This document shows positions 36,560-45,184 of a DNA stretch of 64,000 bases, one piece after another; within the stretch, counting starts at the first letter, position 1; each line of letters begins with the position of its first letter. Position numbers and translations under genes: made by a program. The notes beneath the pieces were generated by a model, which saw only the letters and a program-made list of their open reading frames with translations, was not told the origin of the DNA and did no database searches. Source of the stretch: Streptomyces sp. NBC_01255 (GTDB lineage: Bacteria; Actinomycetota; Actinomycetes; Streptomycetales; Streptomycetaceae); NCBI RefSeq assembly GCF_036226445.1, contig NZ_CP108474.1, forward strand, positions 7,192,001 through 7,256,000, written 5' to 3'.

Positions 36560-37951
36560 ATGACCAGCTCCACCCCGCGCAGAACTGTCCTCGCCGCGGC
36601 TCTGGCGGCCGCCGCGGGAACAGCCGCGGCCTCCGCCGCCCCCGCCATCGCGGCCTCCCCCGACTGCGTCCCGGACGCATCGGCCGACTGCGCCGCCGCC
36701 CGGGGACACGCACCGGCGCGCGGGCTCGTCGACAACCGCTTCTGGTCCTCGTACACCGACTGGAGGTGCGGCAGCGCGGCCGGGACGAAGGCGGTCGCCG
36801 GCCACCGCCCGGGCCTGGTCCTCGCCACCCCCGCGGGCCGTACCGAGTACGCCGACCCGCACACGGGCCGGACCTCGGCCTGGGAGTACGCGAGCTGGAC
36901 CTCGCCCGTGCACACCCCGACCGTGCCCGCCACCGAGGTCATCGCCTCCTGGAACGCCGACACGCCGCCCGGCACCTGGCTCCAGGTCGAGCTCTCCGGC
37001 ACGTACTCCGACGCCACCGCCACCCCCTGGTACGTGCTGGGGCGCTGGGCCTCCGGCGATGCCGACATCCGGCGCACCTCGGTCGACGACCAGACCGACG
37101 GCAAGAGCACCGTCTGGACCGACACCTTCGCGATCGACGACGCGGCGAGCGGACTCCGGCTGCGCTCGTACCGCCTCCGCCTGACCCTCTACCGCACCCC
37201 GGGAAGCGGCCTCACCCCGACGGTTTGGCGGCTCGGCGCGATGGCCTCGGACGTCCCCGACCGCTTCACCGTCCCGGCCTCGGAGCCCGGCCCCGCCCAT
37301 GAGCTGACCGTGCCGCGCTACTCCCAGAACACCCACGTCGGGCAGTACCCCGAGTACGACAACGGCGGCGAGGCCTGGTGCAGCCCGACCTCCTCCCAGA
37401 TGATCGTCGAGTACTGGGGGCGCCGCCCCTCGGCCGAGGAGCTGGCCTGGGTGAACCCGGACTTCGCCGACCCCCAGGTCTGCCACGCGGCCCGCTTCAC
37501 CTACGACCACCAGTACGAGGGCTGCGGCAACTGGCCCTTCAACGCCGCCTACGCGGCCGCGTACCCCGACATGAACGCGGTGGTGACCCGGCTCCGCTCG
37601 CTCACGGAGCTCGAATCTCTGGTCAGGGCGGGCATCCCGGCCATAACGTCCCAGTCGTTCCGCAAGGAGGAGCTGACCGGGGCCGGGTACGGCACCTCGG
37701 GACACCTCATGACCGTCATCGGCTTCACCACGGACGGCGACATCATCGCCAACGACCCCGCCTCGCCCAGCAACGAGGCCGTCCGTCGGATCTACCAGCG
37801 GCGCGAGTGGGAGAACATCTGGCTCCGCACCAAGCGCTACGACGCGAACGGCAAGGTCAGAGGCGGTACGGGCGGTGTCTGCTACGTCTATTGGCCGGCC
37901 AAGCCGACACCAAGTCAGCACCGTGTGCTGAGGTCGCTCGGCCTGCTGTGA
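36560..37951 (+). CDS. Tat-exported protein with C39-like papain-fold peptidase domain
   Basis: This is a 463-residue protein. The N-terminus STPRRTVLAAALAAAAG fits a twin-arginine signal with cleavage near residue 32. An N-terminal beta-rich region (about 55-245) precedes a C39_2 papain-like domain. Its catalytic Cys lies in GEAWCSPTSSQM, His in GTSGHLMTVIGF and Asn/Asp in IIANDPASPSN. It is probably a secreted cysteine peptidase or transglutaminase-like enzyme. ATG 36560 is used because the signal peptide starts there. The last 37 bases overlap the integrase remnant on the other strand. Confidence 0.87.
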   Translation: MTSSTPRRTVLAAALAAAAGTAAASAAPAIAASPDCVPDASADCAAARGHAPARGLVDNRFWSSYTDWRCGSAAGTKAVAGHRPGLVLATPAGRTEYADPHTGRTSAWEYASWTSPVHTPTVPATEVIASWNADTPPGTWLQVELSGTYSDATATPWYVLGRWASGDADIRRTSVDDQTDGKSTVWTDTFAIDDAASGLRLRSYRLRLTLYRTPGSGLTPTVWRLGAMASDVPDRFTVPASEPGPAHELTVPRYSQNTHVGQYPEYDNGGEAWCSPTSSQMIVEYWGRRPSAEELAWVNPDFADPQVCHAARFTYDHQYEGCGNWPFNAAYAAAYPDMNAVVTRLRSLTELESLVRAGIPAITSQSFRKEELTGAGYGTSGHLMTVIGFTTDGDIIANDPASPSNEAVRRIYQRREWENIWLRTKRYDANGKVRGGTGGVCYVYWPAKPTPSQHRVLRSLGLL

Positions 37952-38081
37952 GCACGTACGGGCCCCACGGCCGTCTCGACGACCTGACGGCAGCGCTCCT
38001 GGCCGTCCTGAGCGAGATGGCCGTACCGGTCCACCGTGACCTTGATCGAACGATGTCCGAGCGGCTGCAGAACAGGCGGCG
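37915..38081 (-). pseudogene. C-terminal remnant of a tyrosine recombinase (phage/ICE integrase)
   Basis: On the minus strand, about 54 residues read ...PLGHRSIKVTVDRYGHL followed by a charged tail to a stop at 37915. LGHxSIxxTxDxYGHL with its nucleophile Tyr is the active-site signature of actinobacterial tyrosine integrases. No catalytic core (Arg-Lys-His-x-x-Arg) lies upstream in any frame, so the gene is decayed to its 3' end. It marks the left edge of an accessory block. Confidence 0.75.
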
Positions 38082-38154
38082 GGCAACGTGAACAGCGGGG
38101 GCAATGTGTCATCTGCGTAAGGGAGTTACTCGGGCGCTGCGCTACGTTGAAGGA

Positions 38155-38937
38155 GTGACCGACATCAACTCGCGAATCGACACGTCCCGGCCCCACACCG
38201 CCCGGATATGGAATTACTGGACCGGCGGGAAGGACAACTACCCCGTCGACCGGGAGGCCGGCGACCAGATCCGGCAGCTCCATCCCGGAATCGGGGAGTA
38301 CGCGAAGGCGGACCGGCTCTTCCTGGGGCGGGCGGTGCGGCACCTGGCCGAGAAGGAGGGCATCCGGCAGTTCCTGGACATCGGGACGGGGCTGCCGAGC
38401 GCCGACAACACCCACGAGGTCGCCCAGCGTGCCGCCCCCGACGCGCGGGTCGTGTACGTGGACAACGACCCGCTCGTGCTGGCGCACGCCCGTGCCCTGC
38501 TGGTCGGGACGCCCGAGGGCCGCACCGACTACCTGGACGCCGATCTGCGGGACGTCGACACGATCCTGGCCGCTGCGGCGAAGACGCTCGACCTCTCGCA
38601 GCCGGTTGCACTGATGCTGCTCGGGGTCGTCATCTTCGTCGAGGACGACGAGGAGTCGTACGCGACCGTCCGCCGGCTGATGGACGCGCTCGCCCCCGGC
38701 AGCTACCTCGTCCTGTCCCACACGGTCACGCACTCCGACATGCCGGACGTCGACGCGGCGGTGGCGTTCTGGAACGAGCACGGCACCCCGAAGCTCACCC
38801 AGCGGACCCCTGCCGCCGTCACGCGCTACTTCGACGGCCTGGAGCTGCTCGAACCCGGCGTGGTGTCCTGCTCCGCGTGGCGCCCGGAGACGCCGACGCC
38901 GGACGTCGCGATGTACGCGGGCGTCGGCCGCAAGTGA
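38155..38937 (+). CDS. SAM-dependent methyltransferase, DUF574/Methyltransf_19 family
   Basis: This 260-residue protein is read from GTG 38155. It has the family opening SRPHTARIWNYWTGGKDNYPVDR, a SAM-binding strand QFLDIGTGLPSADNTHEVAQ, and the acidic VVYVDNDPLVLAHARALL. These proteins are expanded in streptomycetes and their substrates are unknown. A -10-like TACGTT at 38143-38148 lies seven bases before the GTG, so the transcript may be leaderless; ATG 38104 with GGGGG before it is an alternative start. It sits beside an integrase remnant. Confidence 0.9.
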   Translation: MTDINSRIDTSRPHTARIWNYWTGGKDNYPVDREAGDQIRQLHPGIGEYAKADRLFLGRAVRHLAEKEGIRQFLDIGTGLPSADNTHEVAQRAAPDARVVYVDNDPLVLAHARALLVGTPEGRTDYLDADLRDVDTILAAAAKTLDLSQPVALMLLGVVIFVEDDEESYATVRRLMDALAPGSYLVLSHTVTHSDMPDVDAAVAFWNEHGTPKLTQRTPAAVTRYFDGLELLEPGVVSCSAWRPETPTPDVAMYAGVGRK

Positions 38938-39270
38938 GGGCGGGACCACCGCTCACGACCAGTCGAGCCTGGCAGCGGCGTTCACCTCGGCCGGCAGCAC
39001 CTCGTGCAGCTGTTGCCCGGACACCACCGAACTCGCCGACCGGACACGGCCACCAGGACCGATCCAGCTCATTCTGTCAGGGCTCTCAGCCGGCACCGAG
39101 CCGGCGCCGCGCGCTGCAGGCGCTCGGCCTGGAGTGAGTGTGGGGCCCGCACCGGCCGGGCCGCGGACTGGCTGTTCAGGCATGCAGTGCTGCCCTTCCG
39201 TACCTGGACGGATGGTTGATGCGCCGAGTATTCAGGAAGGAACCCGAGTTCAACCTCCGGAAAGGCCCCC
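38938..39270. other. Intergenic stretch without a convincing gene
   Basis: Between the DUF574 gene and the DUF4157 gene there are 333 bases with irregular codon bias in every frame. A stem-like GCCGGCACCGAGCCGGC occurs near 39090. This is likely degraded DNA of the accessory insertion. I see no RNA gene or clear promoter except the GGAAAGG ribosome site at its end. Confidence 0.5.
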
Positions 39271-40485
39271 ATGCGCGCCCGCGAAACCCTGCAGCATGCC
39301 GACAGGAAAGAGCCCAGCCGCACAGCAGCCCGTATTCCGGCGCCACCAGGTGCGGCTGCCGCACACATGTCTCCCCAGGCAATTCTGGCGTTGCAGCGCG
39401 CCGCCGGGAACGCGGCCGTCGTCCACATGCTCCGTCAGGGAGGCGGCCCCGGGGTGCGAGAACAGCACCAGCACGGCGCCGGCTGCGGCCATCAGCAGAC
39501 CGAACAGCCCCAGGTGCAGCGCTCCGCTGTCCACGACGTCCTCCGCGGTGGCGGACGGCCCCTCGACGACGCCACCCGCACCGACATGGAAGCCCGCCTC
39601 GGCGCGGACTTCTCCGACGTCCGCCTCCACACCGGCAGCGCCGCGAAAGCCTCGGCAGCGGAGGTGGGCGCCCGGGCGTACACCTCGGGCAGTCATGTCG
39701 TCATCGGAGACGGCGGCGCCGACAAACACACCCTCGCCCATGAGTTGACCCACGTCATCCAACAGCGCCAGGGACCCGTCGCGGGCACGGACAACGGCAG
39801 CGGTCTGAAAATCTCCGACCCGTCGGACCGCTTCGAACGCGAAGCGGAAGCGAACGCGATTCGGGCCATGAGCGGATCGGCGGCGAGCGTGCGTGAATCC
39901 GGAGTGGCGCCGCACTCCGGGAGTGCCACCGGGAAGCCTGCCGCCGAGCGGGCCCAAGTGCAGCGAGTGACGTCACTCTACAGTCGGAGTGATTCTCAGC
40001 AGGACCGGACCCATGACCCCGGTTTTCATGCGGAGGAGATCATCAGTATTTCTCACACGCGTGAGGGGATCAGTCCGAGAATCAAGACGATCATGGATGG
40101 CTACGGTGATGGGAATGGGCAAGGCGTGTACAACCACCACGTCCCTCACTCCGCAATCGTTCGCAAGATCAGGGACGGGCTGAGCTTTAAATCGCGAGAC
40201 CAGATCGTCACTGCGCTGAATCAGGCCTCCGCGACTCTCGGTACGATTGAGGCCGTGCCGGGCAACGAATTCGTCCACAACCCCTGGGCGAGTCGCAGCA
40301 GCTTTGACTCCTGGGTGGACGAAAAGATCTGCAATATAGCCGACTGGCCCGCCAACCTGTTCCGCTGGAACAATACGGGGGACCGCGGTGGGACGCAGAT
40401 CGATAATCCGATCAATCCAAATCCCCACCTCGCCACCCGCTTGAACGAAGCGCAGAGAGGGCTGAGGACGGCAGGCCTCCTCTGA
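39271..40485 (+). CDS. DUF4157-domain protein, candidate eCIS effector with unknown C-terminal toxin-like domain
   Basis: This 404-residue protein has an N-terminal part (1-80) with MSPQAILALQRAAGNAAVVH, a segment common in eCIS cargo, and then a DUF4157 domain (about 95-195). The latter has the zincin motif HTLAHELTHVIQQ (HExxH at 157-161). From about residue 230 the sequence changes: GC falls to about 55%, Lys/Asn/Ile rise, and motifs NHHVPHSAIV, GNEFVHNPW and PANLFRWNNTGD appear. The C-terminal domain is probably an acquired toxin module. DUF4157 proteins are known as cargo of extracellular contractile injection systems. No sheath or baseplate genes are present here. Confidence 0.87.
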   Translation: MRARETLQHADRKEPSRTAARIPAPPGAAAAHMSPQAILALQRAAGNAAVVHMLRQGGGPGVREQHQHGAGCGHQQTEQPQVQRSAVHDVLRGGGRPLDDATRTDMEARLGADFSDVRLHTGSAAKASAAEVGARAYTSGSHVVIGDGGADKHTLAHELTHVIQQRQGPVAGTDNGSGLKISDPSDRFEREAEANAIRAMSGSAASVRESGVAPHSGSATGKPAAERAQVQRVTSLYSRSDSQQDRTHDPGFHAEEIISISHTREGISPRIKTIMDGYGDGNGQGVYNHHVPHSAIVRKIRDGLSFKSRDQIVTALNQASATLGTIEAVPGNEFVHNPWASRSSFDSWVDEKICNIADWPANLFRWNNTGDRGGTQIDNPINPNPHLATRLNEAQRGLRTAGLL

Positions 40486-40588
40486 GGTCCGGGGCCGGGA
40501 GTGTGAGAGCCGACCGGGCCGGGTGGCCCCGGGGGACGTGACCGACGTCTCTACCCCGGGGCCGCCCCCGTGCCGCACTGTGGTGGCC

Positions 40589-40738
40589 ATGACCGCAACC
40601 ACCTGCACCCGTCTCCTCTCCCGCGCCCGCACGGGCGGTCCCCGGGACGGCGACGGCCCCAAGATCCTGGAGCACGTGCTCGGCTGGACCCTGGTCGTCG
40701 TGCTCGCCGTGTTCGTCACCCGGGCGGGCCTGATGTGA
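40589..40738 (+). CDS. Small single-span membrane protein
   Basis: This is a 49-residue protein. A hydrophilic start (TATTCTRLLSRARTGGPRDG) leads to one hydrophobic helix ILEHVLGWTLVVVLAVFVTR at about residues 26-45 and a two-residue tail. There is no strong ribosome site (GTGGTGG is nearby). It precedes an acyl-CoA dehydrogenase by 95 bp. The codon use is typical of the chromosome. Function unknown. Confidence 0.5.
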   Translation: MTATTCTRLLSRARTGGPRDGDGPKILEHVLGWTLVVVLAVFVTRAGLM

Positions 40739-40833
40739 CGACGCCCGTGTGATCCCCCCGGACGGAACGGGCATACTCCCCGCGACCCCGTGCGCGCCCA
40801 GTCGCGCCGCCCCGCAGGGAGGAGCACCCGGCC

Positions 40834-42006
40834 ATGTCCGAAAGCCCCGCGGACGGCGTGGAACGCCGGCTGCCCACCGACGAGGCCCGGGAACTGCTCG
40901 CCCTGGTCGGCGACATCGCCCGGCGGGAGATCGCCCCGCGCGCCGCGGAGGAGGAGGCAGCCGGGGTGTTCCCCCGTGCGCTGTTCGCGCTGCTCTCCCG
41001 GTCGGGGCTGCTCGGGCTCCCCTACGACCCGGCGTACGGCGGGGGAGGGCAGCCGTACGAGGTCTACCTCCAGGTCCTGGAGGAGCTCGCCGCGGCCCGG
41101 CTCACCGTGGGCCTCGGCGTCAGCGTCCACACGCTCTCCTGTCACGCTCTCGCCGGCTTCGGCACCGAGGAGCAGCGGGCCGAGCACCTGCCCGCGATGC
41201 TGGGCGGCGGCCTCCTCGGCGCGTACTGCCTCTCCGAACCCTCCGCCGGATCGGACGCGGCGGCGCTGCGGACCCGGGCGGTCCGGGACGGCGACCACTG
41301 GGTCATCGACGGCACCAAGGCCTGGATCACCCACGGCGGGATCGCGGACTTCTGTACGGTCATGGCCCGCACCGGCGGTCCGGGGGCGCGCGGCATCACC
41401 GCCTTCCTGGTGCCGGGGGACGCCCAGGGGCTGAGCGCGGCCCCGCCCGAGCGGAAGATGGGCATGAAGGGCTCGCCCACCGCCCAGCTGCACTTCGACG
41501 GCGTACGGGTCCCCGACGCACGGCGCCTCGGCGCCGAGGGGCAGGGGTTCGCGATCGCCCTGGCCGCCCTGGACGCGGGCCGGCTCGGCATCGCGGCCTG
41601 CGCGGTCGGGCTCGGCCGGGCGGCGCTGGACGAGGCCGTCGCGTACGCGCGCGAGCGCCGGCAGTTCGGGCGGCCGATCGCCGACTTCCAGGGGCTCCGC
41701 TTCCTGCTCGCCGACATGGCGACGCTGGTGGAGGCGGGCCGGGCGCTCTACCTGGAGGCGGCACGGCTCCGGGACGAGGGGCGGGAGTTCGGGCGGTCGG
41801 CGGCGATGGCGAAGCTCTTCTGCACGGACGCCGCCATGCGGGTCACGACGGACGCGGTGCAGGTGCTCGGTGGGTACGGCTACACCGCGGACTTCCCGGT
41901 GGAGCGGTATCTCCGCGAGGCGAAGATGCTGCAGATCGTCGAGGGGACCAATCAGATCCAGCGGGTGGTCATCGCGCGTCACCTCGTCGGACCAGAGTCC
42001 CGCTGA
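40834..42006 (+). CDS. Acyl-CoA dehydrogenase
   Basis: This is a 390-residue FAD enzyme. Family signatures are AYCLSEPSAGSDAAAL (FAD/substrate), ERRQFGRPIADFQGLRF, and QVLGGYGYTADFPVERYLREA. The catalytic base is probably E370 in IVEGTNQIQR. It should oxidise an acyl-CoA at alpha-beta. Start ATG 40834 follows GGGAGGAG. The DUF7064-like protein and the ACAD10-like phosphotransferase that follow on the same strand suggest a shared fatty-acid or hydroxy-acid pathway. Its last 38 bases overlap a converging small gene. Confidence 0.94.
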   Translation: MSESPADGVERRLPTDEARELLALVGDIARREIAPRAAEEEAAGVFPRALFALLSRSGLLGLPYDPAYGGGGQPYEVYLQVLEELAAARLTVGLGVSVHTLSCHALAGFGTEEQRAEHLPAMLGGGLLGAYCLSEPSAGSDAAALRTRAVRDGDHWVIDGTKAWITHGGIADFCTVMARTGGPGARGITAFLVPGDAQGLSAAPPERKMGMKGSPTAQLHFDGVRVPDARRLGAEGQGFAIALAALDAGRLGIAACAVGLGRAALDEAVAYARERRQFGRPIADFQGLRFLLADMATLVEAGRALYLEAARLRDEGREFGRSAAMAKLFCTDAAMRVTTDAVQVLGGYGYTADFPVERYLREAKMLQIVEGTNQIQRVVIARHLVGPESR

Positions 42007-42292
42007 CGCGTACGGTGCGGTCCGCCCAGACGGGGCCGGCGGCGAGCCGGTTCCACTCCTGGTCGCGGCGGCCCGGGAGGGTGCGGCCCTGGCTGGCCCA
42101 GAGGCTGAGGACGTCCTGGTAGATGGGCGGGTCCGGGGCGACCTGGACCGGAACGGGAACGGGAGTGGGGAGGGGTGCCGGAGCGGGCGCCTGCGGCGGC
42201 ACCGGCGCCTTATGAGGAACCGATTCTTCACCATGCGGTTCGGCTTGCCGGTGCCGACCGTAACTGCTGGGAGTCGTGTACAGCGTGGTCAT
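41969..42292 (-). CDS. Small proline-rich protein of unknown function
   Basis: This 107-residue protein starts at ATG 42292. A central Pro/Ala/Val tract (KAPVPPQAPAPAPLPTPVPV) separates a polar N-terminus (TTLYTTPSSYGRHRQ) from a C-terminal segment with YQDVLSLWASQGRTLPG and QEWNRLA. The two ends look folded and the codon use is normal, so it is probably real. No signal peptide is seen. It overlaps the end of the acyl-CoA dehydrogenase gene tail to tail. Confidence 0.6.
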   Translation of the reverse strand: MTTLYTTPSSYGRHRQAEPHGEESVPHKAPVPPQAPAPAPLPTPVPVPVQVAPDPPIYQDVLSLWASQGRTLPGRRDQEWNRLAAGPVWADRTVRVSGTLVRRGDAR

Positions 42293-42465
42293 GCCCGGAC
42301 CAACGCGTCCCGGCGGCCGGGGTCACCCCCGAACGGATTCGAGCGGCAGTTCGCCCGGTACCCGGTGCGCGACTCTGGCCCCCCGGCATTTACCTGACGT
42401 ACCGTCAGCTTCCATCGCGGAAGCACCCGCCGACGCGGAACCACCCGCCGATCAGGAGGTCAGCC

Positions 42466-43602
42466 ATGTCGGTGAAACGCCACGTCGACGACCGGCCCGT
42501 CGCGCTCGACGAATACCCCGTGCACCAGGCCCCGCTCTCGATGAAGCACCACGTCAGCAGCGACCGCAACGCCTATGACCGCTGCATCTTCCACGTCTTC
42601 GACCACCAGGGCCGGGCCCTGCTCATCGCCGGCCTCGGCGTCTACCCGAACACCGGTGTCATCGACGCCTACGCGACCCTCCGCACGGGCGACCGACTGC
42701 ACGCCGTGCGCGCCTCCGACGCCCTCGGCGACGACCGTACGAACCTCTCCGTCGGCCCCCTCGCCATCACGGTCGACGAACCCCTCAAGCGGCTCTCCCT
42801 GCGCTGCGAGGCCGATCCGGACGACCCCGAAGGGCTCTCCTTCGACCTCACCTGGACCGGTGACTTCCCCACCGTCTGGGAGCCCCACCACACCCAGCGC
42901 CACGGCGGCCGCCTCACCCTCGAAGGCCGCCGCTTCGTCCAGGCCGGGCACTGCGCGGGCACGATCAGGGCGGGCGGCGAGGAGTTCACGGTCACCGCGG
43001 GGGAGTGGACCGGCACCCGCGACCGCAGCTGGGGCGTCCGCCCGATACCCGGCGAAGAACCCGGCCGCGCCGCCGAGTTCCGCCCCGAGGGCTTCCACTG
43101 GCTCTGGATCCCGATGCGCTTCGAGGACCGCTTCCTCATGGTCATCGCCCAGGAGGACGCCGACGGCTACCGCACCCTCAACGAAGCCCTCCTCGTACGG
43201 AACGGGCACCGCGACACCCAACTCGGCTGGCCCCGCACCGACATCACGTACCGCCCGGGCACCCGCCACCCCGAGCGGGCCGTCGTCCACCTCGCCGACC
43301 CGGCCGGGAAACCCCTGGAGATCGGCGTCGAGATCCTCGCCTCCTCGCCCCTGGCCGTCGGCGCCGGATACCCGCCCGCCACCGACTGGCAGCACGGCAC
43401 CTGGCAGGGCCGCGGCTGGACCGACCGGCGCGTCTACGACCTCTCCGACCCGTCCGCGCACCCCATGGCCGCCTACGGCGTCACCGACCACGCCGCCCGC
43501 TTCACCCTCGACGGCCACACCGGCTACGGCATCTTCGAACACGGCTCCTTCGGCCGCCACGACCCCAGCGGCTTCGCCGATCACACGTCGACGGCCAAGT
43601 GA
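42466..43602 (+). CDS. DUF7064/AttH-like lipocalin-fold protein
   Basis: This 378-residue protein is read from ATG 42466 behind AGGAGG. It is beta-rich with a duplicated pattern (LSMKHHVSSDRNAYDRCIFH..., then FEDRFLMVIAQEDADGYRTL...) and conserved segments RDRSWGVRPI and GFHWLWIPMRF. I associate this with DUF7064/DUF7065 proteins, which have an AttH or diels-alderase-like double lipocalin fold and occur beside ACAD-type genes. No catalytic residues are assignable. It lies 10 bp before the phosphotransferase gene, so the two are co-expressed. Confidence 0.75.
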   Translation: MSVKRHVDDRPVALDEYPVHQAPLSMKHHVSSDRNAYDRCIFHVFDHQGRALLIAGLGVYPNTGVIDAYATLRTGDRLHAVRASDALGDDRTNLSVGPLAITVDEPLKRLSLRCEADPDDPEGLSFDLTWTGDFPTVWEPHHTQRHGGRLTLEGRRFVQAGHCAGTIRAGGEEFTVTAGEWTGTRDRSWGVRPIPGEEPGRAAEFRPEGFHWLWIPMRFEDRFLMVIAQEDADGYRTLNEALLVRNGHRDTQLGWPRTDITYRPGTRHPERAVVHLADPAGKPLEIGVEILASSPLAVGAGYPPATDWQHGTWQGRGWTDRRVYDLSDPSAHPMAAYGVTDHAARFTLDGHTGYGIFEHGSFGRHDPSGFADHTSTAK

Positions 43603-43612
43603 GGAGGTCCCT

Positions 43613-44704
43613 GTGGCCACTGCACCCCGCCCCCGTACCAGCACCCGCGACCCCGAGGAGCTCGGCCGGCGGCTCACAGCCTGGCTGGACCGGCACCTGC
43701 CCGGAGCCCGTGTCACCGGCCTCGCCGTGCCCGGATCCAACGGCATGTCCAGCGAGACCCTGCTCTTCGACCTGGACCACCCCGACGCCCCCGTGCGCGG
43801 CTGCGCCCTGCGGCTGGCCGCCGACCCCGCCGCGTACACCGTGTTCCCCGTCTACGACATGGCGCGCCAGCACCGCGTGATGCGCCTGGTCGGCGAGCAC
43901 ACCGACGTACCCGTACCGCGCGTGCTCTGGCTGGAGGAGGACCCGGGGCCGCTCGGCGCCCCCTTCTTCGTGATGGCCCGCGCCGAGGGCCGGGTGCCAC
44001 CGGACGTCATGCCCTATACGTACGAGGGGAACTGGCTGCACGCCGCCACCGACGCCGAACGCGCCCTCCTGGAGGACGAGTCCGTCTCCGTCCTGGCCCG
44101 GCTGCACGACCAGTTCCCCGCGAAGGAGGCAGAGTTCCTGCTGCCGGACGGCGCGGGCACGCCCCTGCGCCGCCACGTCGACGCCCAACGCGCCTACTAC
44201 ACATGGGTGGTGGAGGGACTGGCCCCCTCACCGCTCATCGAGTCCGCCTTCGACTGGCTGGAGGCGCACTGGCCGGCCGACGAGGGGCCGGCCGTGCTCG
44301 GCTGGGGTGACGCCCGGATCGGGAACATCGTCTACGACGGGTTCACGCCCGCCGCCGTCCTCGACTGGGAGATGGCGGCCTGCGTCCCGCGCGAGGTCGA
44401 CCTCGGCTGGACGGTCTACCTCCACCGCTTCTTCCAGGACCTGACGGTCTCCTTCGGCCAGCCCGGCCTGCCCGACTTCCTGCGCCGCGACGCGATCGAG
44501 CGGCGGTACGCGGAACTGACCGGGCACACCCCGCGCGACATGGAGTTCCACACCCTCTACGCGGCGCTGCGGCACGCGATCGTGATGCTCAGGATCGCGT
44601 ACCGGCAGGCGTACTTCGGAGAGGTCGAGGTGCCCGGCGACCCGGACGCCCTCATCCTGCACCACGCCACGCTCGCGGCGATGGTACGGGGAAGCTACTG
44701 GTGA
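43613..44704 (+). CDS. Phosphotransferase of the APH/ACAD10 type
   Basis: This 363-residue protein starts at GTG 43613, behind GAGGAGG. It has an N-lobe (about 15-120) and a catalytic loop GWGDARIGNIVYDG followed by AAVLDWEMAACVPREVDLGW. These are the Asp-Asn and DWE metal motifs of the aminoglycoside phosphotransferase fold. The GWGDxRxGN form (instead of HGD) is typical of ACAD10/11-like kinases that phosphorylate hydroxyacyl-CoA in fatty-acid breakdown. The neighbouring acyl-CoA dehydrogenase fits such a role; antibiotic resistance is unlikely. Confidence 0.88.
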   Translation: MATAPRPRTSTRDPEELGRRLTAWLDRHLPGARVTGLAVPGSNGMSSETLLFDLDHPDAPVRGCALRLAADPAAYTVFPVYDMARQHRVMRLVGEHTDVPVPRVLWLEEDPGPLGAPFFVMARAEGRVPPDVMPYTYEGNWLHAATDAERALLEDESVSVLARLHDQFPAKEAEFLLPDGAGTPLRRHVDAQRAYYTWVVEGLAPSPLIESAFDWLEAHWPADEGPAVLGWGDARIGNIVYDGFTPAAVLDWEMAACVPREVDLGWTVYLHRFFQDLTVSFGQPGLPDFLRRDAIERRYAELTGHTPRDMEFHTLYAALRHAIVMLRIAYRQAYFGEVEVPGDPDALILHHATLAAMVRGSYW

Positions 44705-44739
44705 GACCGGTGCCCTGAGCGGGCACCGCCGGACAGGCC

Positions 44740-45108
44740 CTAGGCGGCGCGCCGCATCTGGGGCACCCGCAGCGGACGCGAGCCCGGACCGCCGACGTGC
44801 GAGAAGGGCTGCGTCCGCCAGTCGAGGCTCTGGGGGAGCGTCAGGAGCAGCGCGGTGTCCTGCTCCTGGACCTCCAGGGTGTCGTCCGCCGGGCGGGCCG
44901 CGGAGGCCGCGAGCCCCGTCCCCGGGCAGACCGTCAGGACGAAGGGGTTCCACGGCGTGGGGCAGAGGGCGTGCTCGGGCAGCACGTCCTCGTCGGCGAG
45001 CAGCGCGATCGGCTGCACGCACTCCGGGCAGACGACCCGGAACATCTCAAAGGTGTCGTACGCGTCGAGCTCGTCGAACGTGTCGACGGATTCAACAGGA
45101 TCCTGCAT
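44740..45108 (-). CDS. DUF-type hypothetical protein with two Cys pairs
   Basis: This is a 122-residue protein starting at ATG 45108 behind GGGGGAG. The acidic N-terminus (DPVESVDTFDELDAYDTF) is followed by FRVVCPECVQPIALLADED with a CxxC, then ALCPTPWNPF and LTVCPGTGL, so a zinc site from CPEC and two later cysteines is possible. The C-terminus has LPQSLDWRTQPFSHVGG. It is divergent from an Lrp regulator across 226 bp. The function is unknown. Confidence 0.8.
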   Translation of the reverse strand: MQDPVESVDTFDELDAYDTFEMFRVVCPECVQPIALLADEDVLPEHALCPTPWNPFVLTVCPGTGLAASAARPADDTLEVQEQDTALLLTLPQSLDWRTQPFSHVGGPGSRPLRVPQMRRAA

Positions 45109-45167
45109 GGAGAATCTCCCCCTCGGGTGCGTCGGCCGGGTCTGTGACGGCCTCGACCACAGCAAGC

Positions 45168-45184
45168 ACTTCCCATACGGAAGT
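45168..45184. promoter_or_regulatory. Candidate operator palindrome between divergent genes
   Basis: ACTTCC and GGAAGT flank the five bases CATAC. It lies 60-76 bases upstream of the minus-strand gene and about 150 before the Lrp gene. Symmetry is perfect but short. Confidence 0.4.

Noticed and set aside
38953..39183. Minus-strand frame in the accessory gap
   Set aside because: No motif beyond ordinary composition and no ribosome site; kept as non-coding.
43613..44704. Aminoglycoside resistance phosphotransferase
   Set aside because: The loop is GWGDxRxGN instead of HGD and the neighbours are acyl-CoA genes, so a hydroxyacyl-CoA kinase type is more likely.
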